The notes under the pieces were generated by a model that saw only the letters and a list, made by a program, of their open reading frames with translations, was not told where the DNA came from and did not search any database. A DNA stretch of 64,000 nt from Subtercola sp. PAMC28395 (lineage in GTDB: Bacteria > Actinomycetota > Actinomycetes > Actinomycetales > Microbacteriaceae), in assembly GCF_018889995.1 (NCBI RefSeq), contig NZ_CP076547.1:372001-436000 (forward strand). The letters are read 5' to 3'. Shown here in pieces: positions 46,103 through 55,148 of this stretch. The position numbers were made by a program, and so were the translations under genes. The stretch's first letter is position 1. Each line of letters starts with the position of its first letter.

Positions 46103-48727
46103 TTACGCGGCCAGGGGCAACCCGGCGTCGGCGATGGAACCAGCAACCACCACGAGAGAGCCATCGTGGGCATCGACGGTGACGGAGCCACCATCGCTGA
46201 GCGCACCTGTCACCAGGAGATCGGCGATGCGATCATCCACCTCGCGCTGGATGACGCGGCGAAGCGGGCGTGCGCCATACTCGGGCTCGTACCCGGTCGA
46301 CGCGATCCAGTCGATCGCGGCGTCGGTCACCTCGATGGTGACGTTCCGAACGGCCAGACGGGCCCTGGTCGCACCGAGCAGCAGGTCGACGATCTCACGC
46401 AGCTGCGCGGTCTCGAGCTTTCTGAACAGCACGATCTCGTCGATGCGGTTGAGGAGCTCGGGGCGCATCGCCTCGCGCAGCTTGCCCATCACGCGGTCGC
46501 GAAGGGCCTTGTCGCTGCCGAAACCGCCGCCAGCTGTCGGGTCGGCGACGAACCCGATGGCCCCGCCCCGGCTCGCCAGGAACTCCGAACCGAGGTTCGA
46601 GGTCATGATGATGACGGTGTTGCGGAAGTCGACTGTGCGGCCCTGGCCGTCGGTCAGGCGACCGTCGTCGAGCACCTGAAGAAGCAGATTGAAGACGTCT
46701 GGGTGGGCCTTCTCGATCTCATCGAACAGGATGACCGAGTAGGGGTTGCGGCGAACACGCTCGGTCAGCTGGCCGGCCTCGTCGTACCCGACGTATCCGG
46801 GAGGGGCTCCGACCAGGCGAGACACCGTGTGGCGCTCGCCGAACTCACTCATGTCAAAGCGCAGCATGGCCTTCTCGTCACCGAACAGGCTCGACGCGAG
46901 CGTCTTGGCGAGCTCGGTCTTGCCGACGCCGGTCGGGCCGAGAAACAGGAAACTGCCGACGGGCCGGTTCTGGTCGCCCATGCCGGTGCGGTTGCGGCGA
47001 ACGGCCTTGGCGACGACAGTGACCGCGTCGTCCTGACCGATCACGCGCTCGTGCAGCTCGGTCTCGAGCAACGCGAGACGTTCACGGTCGACCTCGGTCA
47101 AGCGCTCGGCCGGGATGCCGGTGGCGCGCGCGATCACAGCTGCGATCTCGGGCTCACCAACCGTGGTCGACAAGCCTGTCGTCGACCCTGAGGATCGACC
47201 GCGCAGAGGCGTCGCAGGCAGAGACGTCGCAGTGTGACCAGCCGCGCCCGCGGAGAGCTTCGCGTGCACCGTTCCGATCTCGTCGCGCAGCCGCGAAGCT
47301 TCTTCGTAGTGCTCTGCCGCGACGGCGGAGTTCTTCGAGGCTTCGAGATCTGCGAGCTGCACCAGTAAGGCAGAAGCGTCGAACTTGAGGCCCAGCTTCA
47401 GGCGCAGTCGCGCACCGGCCTGGTCGATCAGGTCGATCGCCTTGTCGGGGAGGAAACGGTCGGTGACGTAGCGCGCCGACAGCTCGACGGACGCGCGGAT
47501 GGCCTCATCGGTGTAGGTCACGCCGTGGTGGTCTTCATATGCCCCGCGGAGACCCGCGAGGATCTTCACGGCGTCTTCGATGCTCGGTTCGCCGACCACG
47601 ACGGGCTGGAAGCGGCGCTCGAGCGCAGGATCCTTCTCGATCGCACGGTATTCCTTGAGGGTGGTGGCACCGACCAGGTGCAGTTCGCCCTTTGCAAGTC
47701 GGGGCTTCAGGATGTTGCCGGCGTCCATTCCGCCTTCGCCGGAGCCGCCAGCACCGACGACGGTGTGCAGCTCGTCGATGAAGACGATCAGCTCGGACTT
47801 GTGGGCGGCGATCTCGTCCATCACTGTGGTGAGGCGCTCCTCGAAGTCGCCACGGTACTTCGTGCCCGCCAGCATCGCGGGCAGGTCGAGCGAGACGACA
47901 CGCTTGCCGCGCAGTTGCTCGGGAACACCGCCGTCGACGATGGCCTGGGCGATCCCACCGATGATCGCGGTCTTGCCGACGCCGGCCTCGCCGATGAGCA
48001 CGGGGTTGTTCTTGGTACGACGGGAGAGGATCTCGATGGTCTGCTCGATCTCGTCGGAGCGGCCGATCACAGGGTCGAGGTCGCCTTCGCGAGCCATCTC
48101 CGTGAGGTCGGTGCCGAACCTGTCGAGCATCGGGGTTTCAGACTCCGGGGACGCGGGCGACATCGGGTCAGACGCCTCGCCCGCGCTGACGGTTTCGCGC
48201 ATTCCGGCTTGCAGGGCATCCGGAGTCACGCCGGCGGCGGCGAGCACCTGACCAGCCGGTGAATCCTGGTTGATGACCAGCGCGAAGAAGAGGTGCTCGG
48301 GGTCGATGTAGGTCGAGCCGGATGCCCGGGCGACCTGGTAGGCGTGAAAGAGCGTGCGCTGGGCCGACTGGGTCAGCGAAGGCAGAACATCGGGGCGTTC
48401 GGTCGACGACTGCGGCAAGCGCTGCTCGGCGGCGTGCGCGATCGCAGAGGGGCTCGCTCCGAGGCGGGCAATGGCGTCGGACGCGGGTTCCTGTTCAGCG
48501 ATGACCCGCAGAATGTGCAGGGCATCGAGCTCGCTCTGGCCGTGGGAGAGCGCAAACTGGCCGGCCTCGGCGAGTACCTCGTGGGTACGCCGGCTCATGA
48601 GCCTGCTGATGTCGATGGGACGACCGGCTTGGGCGGCGCGCTCACCCTGCAGGTAGCGGGCGAGGAATTCGTCGAACGAGCTGGAGCCTTCGGCCGCGGG
48701 GCCGAGGTTGTCGGGTGAAATGGGCAA
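46103..48727 (-). CDS. Clp ATPase, ClpC/ClpA-like AAA+ chaperone
   Basis: An 874-residue double-AAA+ unfoldase. An N-terminal Clp_N repeat domain (about 45-180) is followed by D1 with Walker A GEAGVGKT (246-253), a short UVR-like middle helix (AAEHYEEASRLRDEIG), and D2 with GPTGVGKTELAK and the arginine-finger region. The loop GGAIGFVA carries an IGF tripeptide used to dock ClpP, and the long ClpB coiled coil is missing, so this is a ClpC/A-type rather than ClpB. The mature start is ATG 48727 behind AGGAGG. A HAIR-like site lies upstream. Confidence 0.92.
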   Translation of the reverse strand: MPISPDNLGPAAEGSSSFDEFLARYLQGERAAQAGRPIDISRLMSRRTHEVLAEAGQFALSHGQSELDALHILRVIAEQEPASDAIARLGASPSAIAHAAEQRLPQSSTERPDVLPSLTQSAQRTLFHAYQVARASGSTYIDPEHLFFALVINQDSPAGQVLAAAGVTPDALQAGMRETVSAGEASDPMSPASPESETPMLDRFGTDLTEMAREGDLDPVIGRSDEIEQTIEILSRRTKNNPVLIGEAGVGKTAIIGGIAQAIVDGGVPEQLRGKRVVSLDLPAMLAGTKYRGDFEERLTTVMDEIAAHKSELIVFIDELHTVVGAGGSGEGGMDAGNILKPRLAKGELHLVGATTLKEYRAIEKDPALERRFQPVVVGEPSIEDAVKILAGLRGAYEDHHGVTYTDEAIRASVELSARYVTDRFLPDKAIDLIDQAGARLRLKLGLKFDASALLVQLADLEASKNSAVAAEHYEEASRLRDEIGTVHAKLSAGAAGHTATSLPATPLRGRSSGSTTGLSTTVGEPEIAAVIARATGIPAERLTEVDRERLALLETELHERVIGQDDAVTVVAKAVRRNRTGMGDQNRPVGSFLFLGPTGVGKTELAKTLASSLFGDEKAMLRFDMSEFGERHTVSRLVGAPPGYVGYDEAGQLTERVRRNPYSVILFDEIEKAHPDVFNLLLQVLDDGRLTDGQGRTVDFRNTVIIMTSNLGSEFLASRGGAIGFVADPTAGGGFGSDKALRDRVMGKLREAMRPELLNRIDEIVLFRKLETAQLREIVDLLLGATRARLAVRNVTIEVTDAAIDWIASTGYEPEYGARPLRRVIQREVDDRIADLLVTGALSDGGSVTVDAHDGSLVVVAGSIADAGLPLAA

Positions 48728-48744
48728 GTGGTCCTCCTGTGAAA

Positions 48745-48765
48745 CTTGAGTGCCTTCGTATCAAG
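48745..48765. promoter_or_regulatory. HAIR-like HspR operator upstream of the Clp ATPase
   Basis: CTTGAGT-N7-TATCAAG compares with the HspR consensus CTTGAGT-N7-ACTCAAG: the left half is perfect and the right half differs at two positions. It lies 18 bp upstream of the Clp start, where HspR would block the promoter. Heat-shock control is thus likely. Confidence 0.7.
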
Positions 48766-48905
48766 TTAACGCACACGACGCGACTCTATTCCCGAAGAGG
48801 GTGCATGCCCTTCGTACGAGCCGAAACTGTTTCGTGACAGCGCAAAGGCCTCTGCATACCATGGGAGGGTGGACGTGCTGACGCGTTCAGGGGCGCGAGG
48901 ATTCG

Positions 48906-50420
48906 ATGACGAACGAAAAACCGAACATTCTGCTGATTCTCGCCGACGACATCGGTTGGTTCGATGTCGGGGCGTATCATCGCGGGATCATGGGCACTGA
49001 GACGCCCAACATCGATCGCATCGCGGCCGAGGGCGCGATGATGACCGACAACTATGCGCAGGCTAGCTGCACGGCCGGGCGGGCGGCGTTCATCACTGGG
49101 CAGATTCCGCTCCGCACCGGGCTCACGACAGTCGGGTTGCCCGGGGCCGAGCAGGGAATCCAGGATTCCGATCCGACCCTCGCTGAGCTCATCAAGCCGG
49201 AGGGCTACCGAACGGCGCAGATCGGCAAGAACCACCTCGGCGACCGTAACAAGTTCCTGCCGACGGTACACGGCTTCGACGAGTTCTACGGCAATCTGTA
49301 CCACCTGAACGCCGAAGAAGAGCCCGAGCAGCCCGAGTACCCCAAAGAACTGCCGATCTTCCAGCAGCTGTTCATTCCGCGCGGCGTGCTCGACTGCAAG
49401 GCGAGCACCGTGGATGACCCGACCGTGGATCCGCGGTTCGGGCCCATCGGTAAGCAGACGATCACCGACACTGGGCCCCTCACGCGCAAGCGCATGGAGA
49501 GCATCGAGGATGACCTGCTCGAGCACTCGCTCGATTTCATCGACCGCGCCGTCGCCGCAGACGAGCCCTTTCTCCTGTGGCACAACACCACGCGGATGCA
49601 TGTATGGACGCATCTCTCGGAGCGCTGGAAAGACAAGACCGGCCTCGGTGTCTACGCCGACGGGATGCAGGAACTCGACTGGGTCGTCGGAGAACTGCTC
49701 GCCAAACTCGACGAGCTCGGCATCGCGGACAACACGATCGTGGTGTTCGCCAGCGACAACGGTTCAGAGGCCTTCACCTGGCCCGACGGCGGCACCTCGC
49801 CCTTCCGCGGCGAGAAGGGTCTCGGCTGGGAGGGCGGCTTCCGCTCCCCACTCGCCATCCGCTGGCCGGGAAAGATCCCCGCGGGCCAGGTGCTGAACGG
49901 CATCTTCTCCCTCGAAGACATCCTGCCCACCGTCATGGCCGCAGTCGGTAGACCCGAGGTCAAAGAAGAACTCCTCGAGGGAGCCGACTTCGGCGACAAG
50001 CACTTCAGGGTGCACATCGACGGCTACAACCAGTTGCCCTACCTGACAGGCGAAGTCGACGAGTCGCCGCGCCACGAATTCTTCTACTACGGCGAACGAG
50101 ACCTCTTCGCGCTGCGCTACAACAACTGGAAGGTGCACTTCCAGACGAAAGACGACTGGTTCCATGGGGCCATCGTGAAGAGCACCGTTCCGCAACCCGT
50201 CAACCTGCGCGTCGACCCGTTCGAACGCCACATGGAAGACCCGGCCTACCCCCTGTATGCCGGCGAGAAACTCTGGACCGTGCTTCCGGCAGCAGCCATC
50301 GTGCAGCAACACATCGCGACCTTCACCGAATTCCCCCCAACCCAGGCCCCACCGGACTTCAACCCACAAGCCATCGTCGACAAGGTAGTGAACGCAGCCG
50401 CACAGAGGCACGGCAACTGA
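48906..50420 (+). CDS. Sulfatase (arylsulfatase-like)
   Basis: A 504-residue alkaline-phosphatase-fold enzyme: NILLILADDIGW with metal-binding Asp14-Asp15, the active-site cysteine C55 in SCTAGRAAFITGQ, KNHLGDRN and ASDNGSEAF for the metal site. The usual CxPxR modification motif reads C-T-A-G-R, with Ala in place of Pro. There is no signal peptide, so it appears cytoplasmic. GAGGA lies 5 bases before ATG 48906. No formylglycine-generating enzyme is encoded in the window. The substrate is unknown; sulfate esters are the family substrates. Confidence 0.88.
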   Translation: MTNEKPNILLILADDIGWFDVGAYHRGIMGTETPNIDRIAAEGAMMTDNYAQASCTAGRAAFITGQIPLRTGLTTVGLPGAEQGIQDSDPTLAELIKPEGYRTAQIGKNHLGDRNKFLPTVHGFDEFYGNLYHLNAEEEPEQPEYPKELPIFQQLFIPRGVLDCKASTVDDPTVDPRFGPIGKQTITDTGPLTRKRMESIEDDLLEHSLDFIDRAVAADEPFLLWHNTTRMHVWTHLSERWKDKTGLGVYADGMQELDWVVGELLAKLDELGIADNTIVVFASDNGSEAFTWPDGGTSPFRGEKGLGWEGGFRSPLAIRWPGKIPAGQVLNGIFSLEDILPTVMAAVGRPEVKEELLEGADFGDKHFRVHIDGYNQLPYLTGEVDESPRHEFFYYGERDLFALRYNNWKVHFQTKDDWFHGAIVKSTVPQPVNLRVDPFERHMEDPAYPLYAGEKLWTVLPAAAIVQQHIATFTEFPPTQAPPDFNPQAIVDKVVNAAAQRHGN

Positions 50421-50447
50421 GAGCTTCCACGACACTGCACACAGAAA

Positions 50448-50492
50448 AGCTGCGACCAGCCGGAGAACCACGAGTTCCCGGCAGCCGCAGCT
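50448..50492. terminator. Hairpin between sulfatase and sugar ABC genes
   Basis: AGCTGCG/CGCAGCT and an inner GCCGG/CCGGC stem form a long hairpin between the convergent genes ending at 50420 (+) and 50512 (-). It is preceded by AAAA, so it can end minus-strand transcripts. Confidence 0.6.
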
Positions 50493-50511
50493 GACCTGTT
50501 CACGAAAGCGG

Positions 50512-51270
50512 TCAGACGAGCAGACCGGTGATCGTGCCGAGCAGGGTGTCCACGTCGAAATCCGCCGTGGGTGCGTCTTTGACGATCTTGCCGAGTCGCA
50601 GCACGACGACACGGTCGGTGACCTCCAGCACGTGAGGCAGGGTGTGCGAAATGAAGATCACACCCAGCCCCTTCGCTTTGGCGGCACGGATGACCTGCAG
50701 GACTTCCTTCGACTGTCTCGCGCCGAGGTGGTTCGTGGGCTCGTCGAGGATGATGACCTTGCGTGCCCACGACACTGCACGGCCGATGGCGACAGCCTGG
50801 CGCTGCCCACCAGAGAGCTGGGAAACGGGGCGGTTCGACGCCGGCACCGCAATACCGACACGCTCAAGGTCGGCGTGGGCTTCAGCATCCATTCGCTTCT
50901 GGGCCAGGAATCCGAGCTTGCCGAGGATGCCCGGGCTCGGGATCTCGCGACCGAGGAACACGTTCGAGCTCACCGAGAGGTGGGGAGCGAGGCTCGACTC
51001 CTGATAGAGGGTCTCGACGCCGGCTTCGAGCGCTTCGTGCGGGCTCTTCCAGTGGCGTTCGACGCCCTCGAGCAGAATCTGGCCTGAGTCCGGCTGATGC
51101 GCCCCAGCGAGCGCCTTCACGAGTGTCGACTTGCCGGCGCCGTTGTCGCCGACCAGGCCGATGACCTCTCCGGCCCTGACGCTGAGGCTCACGTCATCGA
51201 GAGCGACGACGCTGCCGTACTTCTTGGAGATGTTGCGTACTTCGTAGAGAGGTGCATCTGCGAGGGTCAT
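50512..51270 (-). CDS. Sugar ABC transporter ATPase (CUT2 family, single domain)
   Basis: A 252-residue ATPase from ATG 51270: Walker A GDNGAGKS, signature LSGGQRQAVAIGRAV, Walker B KVIILDEPTNHLGA and the H-loop. Typical CUT2 ATPases such as RbsA are fused doubles; this one has a single cassette, as in fructose-type FrcA. It overlaps the permease by 4 bp. The longer open frame upstream (to 51747) is a shadow of the permease gene. Confidence 0.93.
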   Translation of the reverse strand: MTLADAPLYEVRNISKKYGSVVALDDVSLSVRAGEVIGLVGDNGAGKSTLVKALAGAHQPDSGQILLEGVERHWKSPHEALEAGVETLYQESSLAPHLSVSSNVFLGREIPSPGILGKLGFLAQKRMDAEAHADLERVGIAVPASNRPVSQLSGGQRQAVAIGRAVSWARKVIILDEPTNHLGARQSKEVLQVIRAAKAKGLGVIFISHTLPHVLEVTDRVVVLRLGKIVKDAPTADFDVDTLLGTITGLLV

Positions 51271-52301
51271 GAGCGTCTTCCGTTCGCGCGCAGGGCCTGC
51301 AGCGAGACCGCTGCGGCAATGAGGATGGCGACGACGACCTGCTTCCAGTTCGGTTCGACGCCGATGATGATGAGACCGCTGGTGACGGTGGCGAGGATGA
51401 GCGATCCGAGGACCGTACCCGACATGCGGCCGACACCACCCGAGAGTGCGACGCCACCGATGACGACTGCGGCGATGGCGTCGAGCTCGTCTCCGACACC
51501 GGAGGTCGGAGCACCCGAACCCAGGCGGATGTAGAGGAACATACCCGCCAGGCCCGAGAGCAGACCCGACAGAACGTAGATCTTCGTCAGGTGCCGCTTC
51601 ACATTGATACCGGCGGCCAGGGCGGCGAACGAGTTCGAGCCGATCGCGTAGGTGTACCGGCCGAAGCGGGCCTTGTGCAGGAACAGACCGGCGATCACGA
51701 CGATGATGATCACGAAGATCAGCGGCCACGAAAGCGGGCCGAGCCACGGCACGCTGAGCAGAATGGCGCTCTGCGGGCCTTCACCGATGGGCGCACCGCC
51801 CGTGAGCACGATCGACATACCGCCAGCGGCACCGAGGGTGGCCAGTGTGGCAATGAAGGGCACGAGGTGCAACCGGTTGATGAGTACGGAGTTGATGAAA
51901 CCGACGAGCACACCGGTCGCCGCAGCCACGAGCGTTCCGACGAAGATCGTGATTCCGTCGTTCTGGCCGGCTGCGGTCATCGCCTGCATGGCGTAGGCCG
52001 CAATCACACCCGAGAAGCCGAGAGTGGCACCGACCGAGAGATCGATTCCGCCCGAGATGACGACGAACGTCTCAGCGACCGCGATGAGAACGATGGGGCC
52101 CCAGTCGAGCAGGATGTTGCCGAACACGTCGACGGTGAAGAAGACCGGGTTCAGAACGGAGAAGACAATCACCATTCCGATCAGGACCAGCAGAAGAATC
52201 GTCTGCTGGTTGGTGAGCAGCTCGATGAACCGCTTGCCGGGAGTGACAGGCGGCTGTGCGCCTGCGCCCGGCTTCAGTTCGATTGTTTCGGTGATTGCCA
52301 C
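51267..52301 (-). CDS. Sugar ABC transporter permease (CUT2 family)
   Basis: A 344-residue permease with about ten helices and BPD_transp_2 motifs: ETFVVISGGIDLSVGATLGF and the EAA-like IGGVALSGGVGRMSGTVLGS. It forms the membrane part of the CUT2 importer with the ATPase (4-bp overlap) and the binding protein upstream. The family takes up ribose, xylose, fructose and similar sugars. Confidence 0.94.
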   Translation of the reverse strand: MAITETIELKPGAGAQPPVTPGKRFIELLTNQQTILLLVLIGMVIVFSVLNPVFFTVDVFGNILLDWGPIVLIAVAETFVVISGGIDLSVGATLGFSGVIAAYAMQAMTAAGQNDGITIFVGTLVAAATGVLVGFINSVLINRLHLVPFIATLATLGAAGGMSIVLTGGAPIGEGPQSAILLSVPWLGPLSWPLIFVIIIVVIAGLFLHKARFGRYTYAIGSNSFAALAAGINVKRHLTKIYVLSGLLSGLAGMFLYIRLGSGAPTSGVGDELDAIAAVVIGGVALSGGVGRMSGTVLGSLILATVTSGLIIIGVEPNWKQVVVAILIAAAVSLQALRANGRRS

Positions 52302-52394
52302 GGGGTGCCTTTCGCGTCGTATGAAGACAGCGTCTAGAGATACATGCAGTGGTGCTCGAGCATGCGGTGGTGAGATGAGGGGGTGCGGCCCCGC

Positions 52395-52417
52395 CGGTCA
52401 CCTTCGGGTGGTGACCG
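52395..52417 (-). terminator. Intercistronic hairpin after the sugar-binding protein gene
   Basis: CGGTCACC-TTCGGGT-GGTGACCG (8-bp perfect arms) lies in the 138-bp gap between the binding-protein gene and the permease gene. Such stems often act as partial terminators or mRNA-stabilising elements that keep the binding protein in excess. Confidence 0.7.
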
Positions 52418-52439
52418 ACGAAGCCGCGGCAGGGGGTGA

Positions 52440-53450
52440 CTACTGGACGTAGGTGTACTTCGTCAGGTCAGCAGCCGAGGTGTCTTTGTTCAGCGTGATG
52501 TTCGGCAGTGTGACCTTGGCTTCGATACCGGTGGCCTTGTTGCCGTTGTCGATGTAGGTGTGGCATGCGTCGACAGCCTGCTTGGCTTCTTCGGCCGGGT
52601 TCTGGGCGATGAGAGCAGTGAAGACGCCCTTACCGATCAGATCGACGTTGGACTTGTATGCGTCGTAGCCGATGAGTGCGACCTTGCCGGTCAGGCCCTT
52701 GGCCTGGAGGGCAGATGAAGCGCCCGTGGCGTTGGTGCCGTCAATGGCGAAGATGCCCGCGAGGTCGGGGTACTTGGTCAACCAGTTGCTCACGTTGCTG
52801 TCAGCGGTGGCTGCCTGCGACTGCGAGTATGCCGTGTCGACGAGCTCGATGCCCGGGTACTTCGCTGCGAGCTGGTCTTTGAAGCCCTTGAGACGATCGA
52901 CGTTGGTGGTCGCGGTGGCCGAGGTCAGGCCGGCAACGACCTTGTAGCTGCCACCGGACTTGTAACCGATCGCCGTAGCCATCTGGTCGGCTGCGGCCTG
53001 GCCGCCCTGAACGTTGTCTCCGGTGATGAACGAGATGACGTTGCTGAGGTCGGTGACGTGAGTGTCGACGTTGACCACAGGGATCTTCGCTGCGGTCGCC
53101 TTGGTGACCGAAGCCTGGAGCGCGTCAGGGTCGGTCGGGATCAGCACGAGGCAGTCCGGCTTCTGGGCCAGCACCTGGTCGACGATGGGAATCTGCGTTG
53201 CCGGCGAGTAGAGCGAGGGGTCGCCCTGCCAGATCAGCTTGTCGCCCTTGGCGGATGTCTCAGCAGCAGCGCCGACATTCATTGCCTTGAAGAACGGGTC
53301 GGCCTCTGCGCCCATGACGAAGGCGATGGTGAGCGGCTTCGCTCCGCCGGCGGTCGAACTTGCCGTGGTCGAGCCGCTGCAGCCGGAAGCCACGAGAAGC
53401 AGCGATGCTGCCACACTGACTGCTCCGACGGTCTGAACGATACGTTTCAT
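52440..53450 (-). CDS. Sugar ABC transporter substrate-binding lipoprotein (periplasmic-binding type 4)
   Basis: A 336-residue protein with a lipoprotein signal (MKRIVQ..., lipobox VASGC, Cys24), then a Ser/Thr-rich linker and a type I sugar-binding fold: TIAFVMGAEADPFFKAMNVG, PIVNVDTHV and IFAIDGTNATGA. It is secreted and tethered to the membrane outer face, delivering the sugar to the permease. It is the first gene of its operon, divergent from lacI. Confidence 0.95.
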   Translation of the reverse strand: MKRIVQTVGAVSVAASLLLVASGCSGSTTASSTAGGAKPLTIAFVMGAEADPFFKAMNVGAAAETSAKGDKLIWQGDPSLYSPATQIPIVDQVLAQKPDCLVLIPTDPDALQASVTKATAAKIPVVNVDTHVTDLSNVISFITGDNVQGGQAAADQMATAIGYKSGGSYKVVAGLTSATATTNVDRLKGFKDQLAAKYPGIELVDTAYSQSQAATADSNVSNWLTKYPDLAGIFAIDGTNATGASSALQAKGLTGKVALIGYDAYKSNVDLIGKGVFTALIAQNPAEEAKQAVDACHTYIDNGNKATGIEAKVTLPNITLNKDTSAADLTKYTYVQ

Positions 53451-53577
53451 TTCGGGTAACTCTCCTTTGAGTGCGATCTGACTCTCTCACTTTCGCCCGA
53501 TGGAGGGGAAGAGTGGCAGAGTCTGACTTCGCTTGCGGTGTGGTGCAGGTGTCTTCGTGAAGTCATCAGCCCTATAT

Positions 53578-53614
53578 TGAGATCGATCTCAGTTTTGTTG
53601 TGAGATCGATCTCG
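53578..53614. promoter_or_regulatory. Paired LacI-type operators
   Basis: TGAGATCGATCTCA (53578-53591, perfect 14-bp palindrome) and GAGATCGATCTC (12-bp perfect core of 53601-53614) lie 23 bp apart, between the sugar-binding protein gene and the divergent lacI gene. A central CG dyad is typical of LacI-family sites. A further inverted repeat GTGATGAT/ATCATCAC follows at 53615-53637, close to the lacI start. Confidence 0.85.
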
Positions 53615-53676
53615 GTGATGATGGGTATGATCATCACACCGTTTATCTCCGCTGTCAAACCATCAGGAAAAAGCTC

Positions 53677-54822
53677 ATGAAGCAATCGGGTAACGAAGCC
53701 CACCCCACGATCAGCGATGTGGCCAGGCACGCAGGAGTGTCCCGGGCCACGACGTCCCGTGCGTTGAGCAATTACGGGGTTGTCAATTCGGAGACCCGCG
53801 CCAAAGTGCTCCGGAGCGCAGAAGAGCTGGGCTATGTGCCCAATGTGCTCGCCCGCTCGATGCGGGCCGGCAGCACACAGACCCTCGGGCTCATCATTGC
53901 CGAAGTGGGCCTGAGTGTCTTCGACCTGGCCATGCGATCCGTCATCGAGTCGGCCAGCCTGCAGGGCTACCAGGTGCTCGTCACCAACACCAACGAAGAC
54001 CTGGTTGCAGAACGCGCATCGATTCGCGTCATGCTCGAGAAGCAGGTCGACGGCCTGATCGTCGTGCCCAGTGCCGTGGTCGACCTCGAGTTCCTCAGCA
54101 AATCCGACCTCAAGGGCAAACCAGTCACGCTTCTCGACCGCTCGCTCGAGACGCTGGGCATTCCCAGTGTCACCGCTGACAACAATCGCGGGGCCCGCGA
54201 CGCGGTCGAACACATGCACTCTCTCGGTCACACGAAGATCGGCCTGATCGTTGTGACGGCGAATCTCGAGGGCGAGACCGGCGAGCGGCCGCGTGGCCTC
54301 ATCTCGACCATCCACGATCGCGTCGAGGGTTACTACGCCGAGATGACGGAGTCGGGCCTTCGCGTCGACCCGGACTGGGTGCGATACTGCGGCGATGCCG
54401 GCGATGCTGCAACCACCGCGGTTTGCGCGATCCTCGATTCGCCGGAGCCACCGACCGCACTGCTGGCCTCGAACGGCAACATGTCGCTCGCCGTACTGCG
54501 GGTGGCGAAGGAACGGGGGCTCGTCATCGGCCGGGACCTCTCGCTCGTCGGCTTCGACGATGCACCCTGGGCCACTGTGCTCACCCCGAGCCTGACCGTG
54601 GTCGACCTGCCCATCGAGGAGATGGCCAAGGCAGCCGTCGACAACCTGATCGCGCAGATCGCCGATCCATCGACTGAACAGACCTCGGTGACCCTACCGA
54701 CCAGACTCCTAGTACGGCACTCCGTCGACGACCTCACGGCCCATCCCGGCGCAGTGATCCGAACCCCCTCTGCACCCGCGACACCGCTTCGCACCCAGAA
54801 AAGAGCACTCACTTCGCCATGA
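53677..54822 (+). CDS. LacI family transcriptional regulator
   Basis: A 381-residue repressor with the N-terminal HTH (TISDVARHAGVSRATTSRAL, hinge PNVLARSMRAG) and a periplasmic-binding-like sensor domain (TLGLIIAEVG, VDGLIVVPSA, LVGFDDAPWA). It is divergent from the ABC genes across the paired operators and is coupled downstream to the ABM and PfkB genes (ATGA). It probably senses the transported sugar and controls both operons. Confidence 0.95.
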   Translation: MKQSGNEAHPTISDVARHAGVSRATTSRALSNYGVVNSETRAKVLRSAEELGYVPNVLARSMRAGSTQTLGLIIAEVGLSVFDLAMRSVIESASLQGYQVLVTNTNEDLVAERASIRVMLEKQVDGLIVVPSAVVDLEFLSKSDLKGKPVTLLDRSLETLGIPSVTADNNRGARDAVEHMHSLGHTKIGLIVVTANLEGETGERPRGLISTIHDRVEGYYAEMTESGLRVDPDWVRYCGDAGDAATTAVCAILDSPEPPTALLASNGNMSLAVLRVAKERGLVIGRDLSLVGFDDAPWATVLTPSLTVVDLPIEEMAKAAVDNLIAQIADPSTEQTSVTLPTRLLVRHSVDDLTAHPGAVIRTPSAPATPLRTQKRALTSP

Positions 54823-55124
54823 CAATCGCCCTCTACGCGGAGTTCACCGCCTCAGCCGGCAACGCTGCCGCAGTGTCCGCGCTCATCGACGAATTCGCGA
54901 CGGCCGTGCGTGCTGAACCCGGAAACCTGCGATTCGACCCCCATTCCCTGTCCAGCGATCCTCACTCCGTCTTCGTCTACGAGCTCTACCGCGACCAACT
55001 CGCCTTCGACGCGCACCTCGCCAGCGCTCACGGCCTCGAATTCAACAGAAGGCTGACTTCCCTCATCACCGGCGGCCAGTCACAATTGACCATGCTCGAC
55101 CCCATCGGCGTCTTTCCCGCCTGA
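54819..55124 (+). CDS. Antibiotic biosynthesis monooxygenase (ABM) domain protein
   Basis: A 101-residue ferredoxin-like protein: IALYAEFTASAGNAAAVSAL, PGNLRFDPHS and VYELYRDQLAFDAHLAS, then a C-terminal strand. It overlaps lacI by 4 bp and precedes a sugar kinase, so it is in a sugar operon. ABM folds also include sugar mutarotase-like and heme-degrading enzymes, and a role in sugar handling is possible but unproven. Confidence 0.8.
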   Translation: MTIALYAEFTASAGNAAAVSALIDEFATAVRAEPGNLRFDPHSLSSDPHSVFVYELYRDQLAFDAHLASAHGLEFNRRLTSLITGGQSQLTMLDPIGVFPA

Positions 55125-55148
55125 TGATCGCCGAAAGGATCCGACACC

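Noticed and set aside
46166..47191. Frames antisense to the Clp ATPase (also 47525-48262)
   Set aside because: Shadow composition over a highly conserved AAA+ gene.
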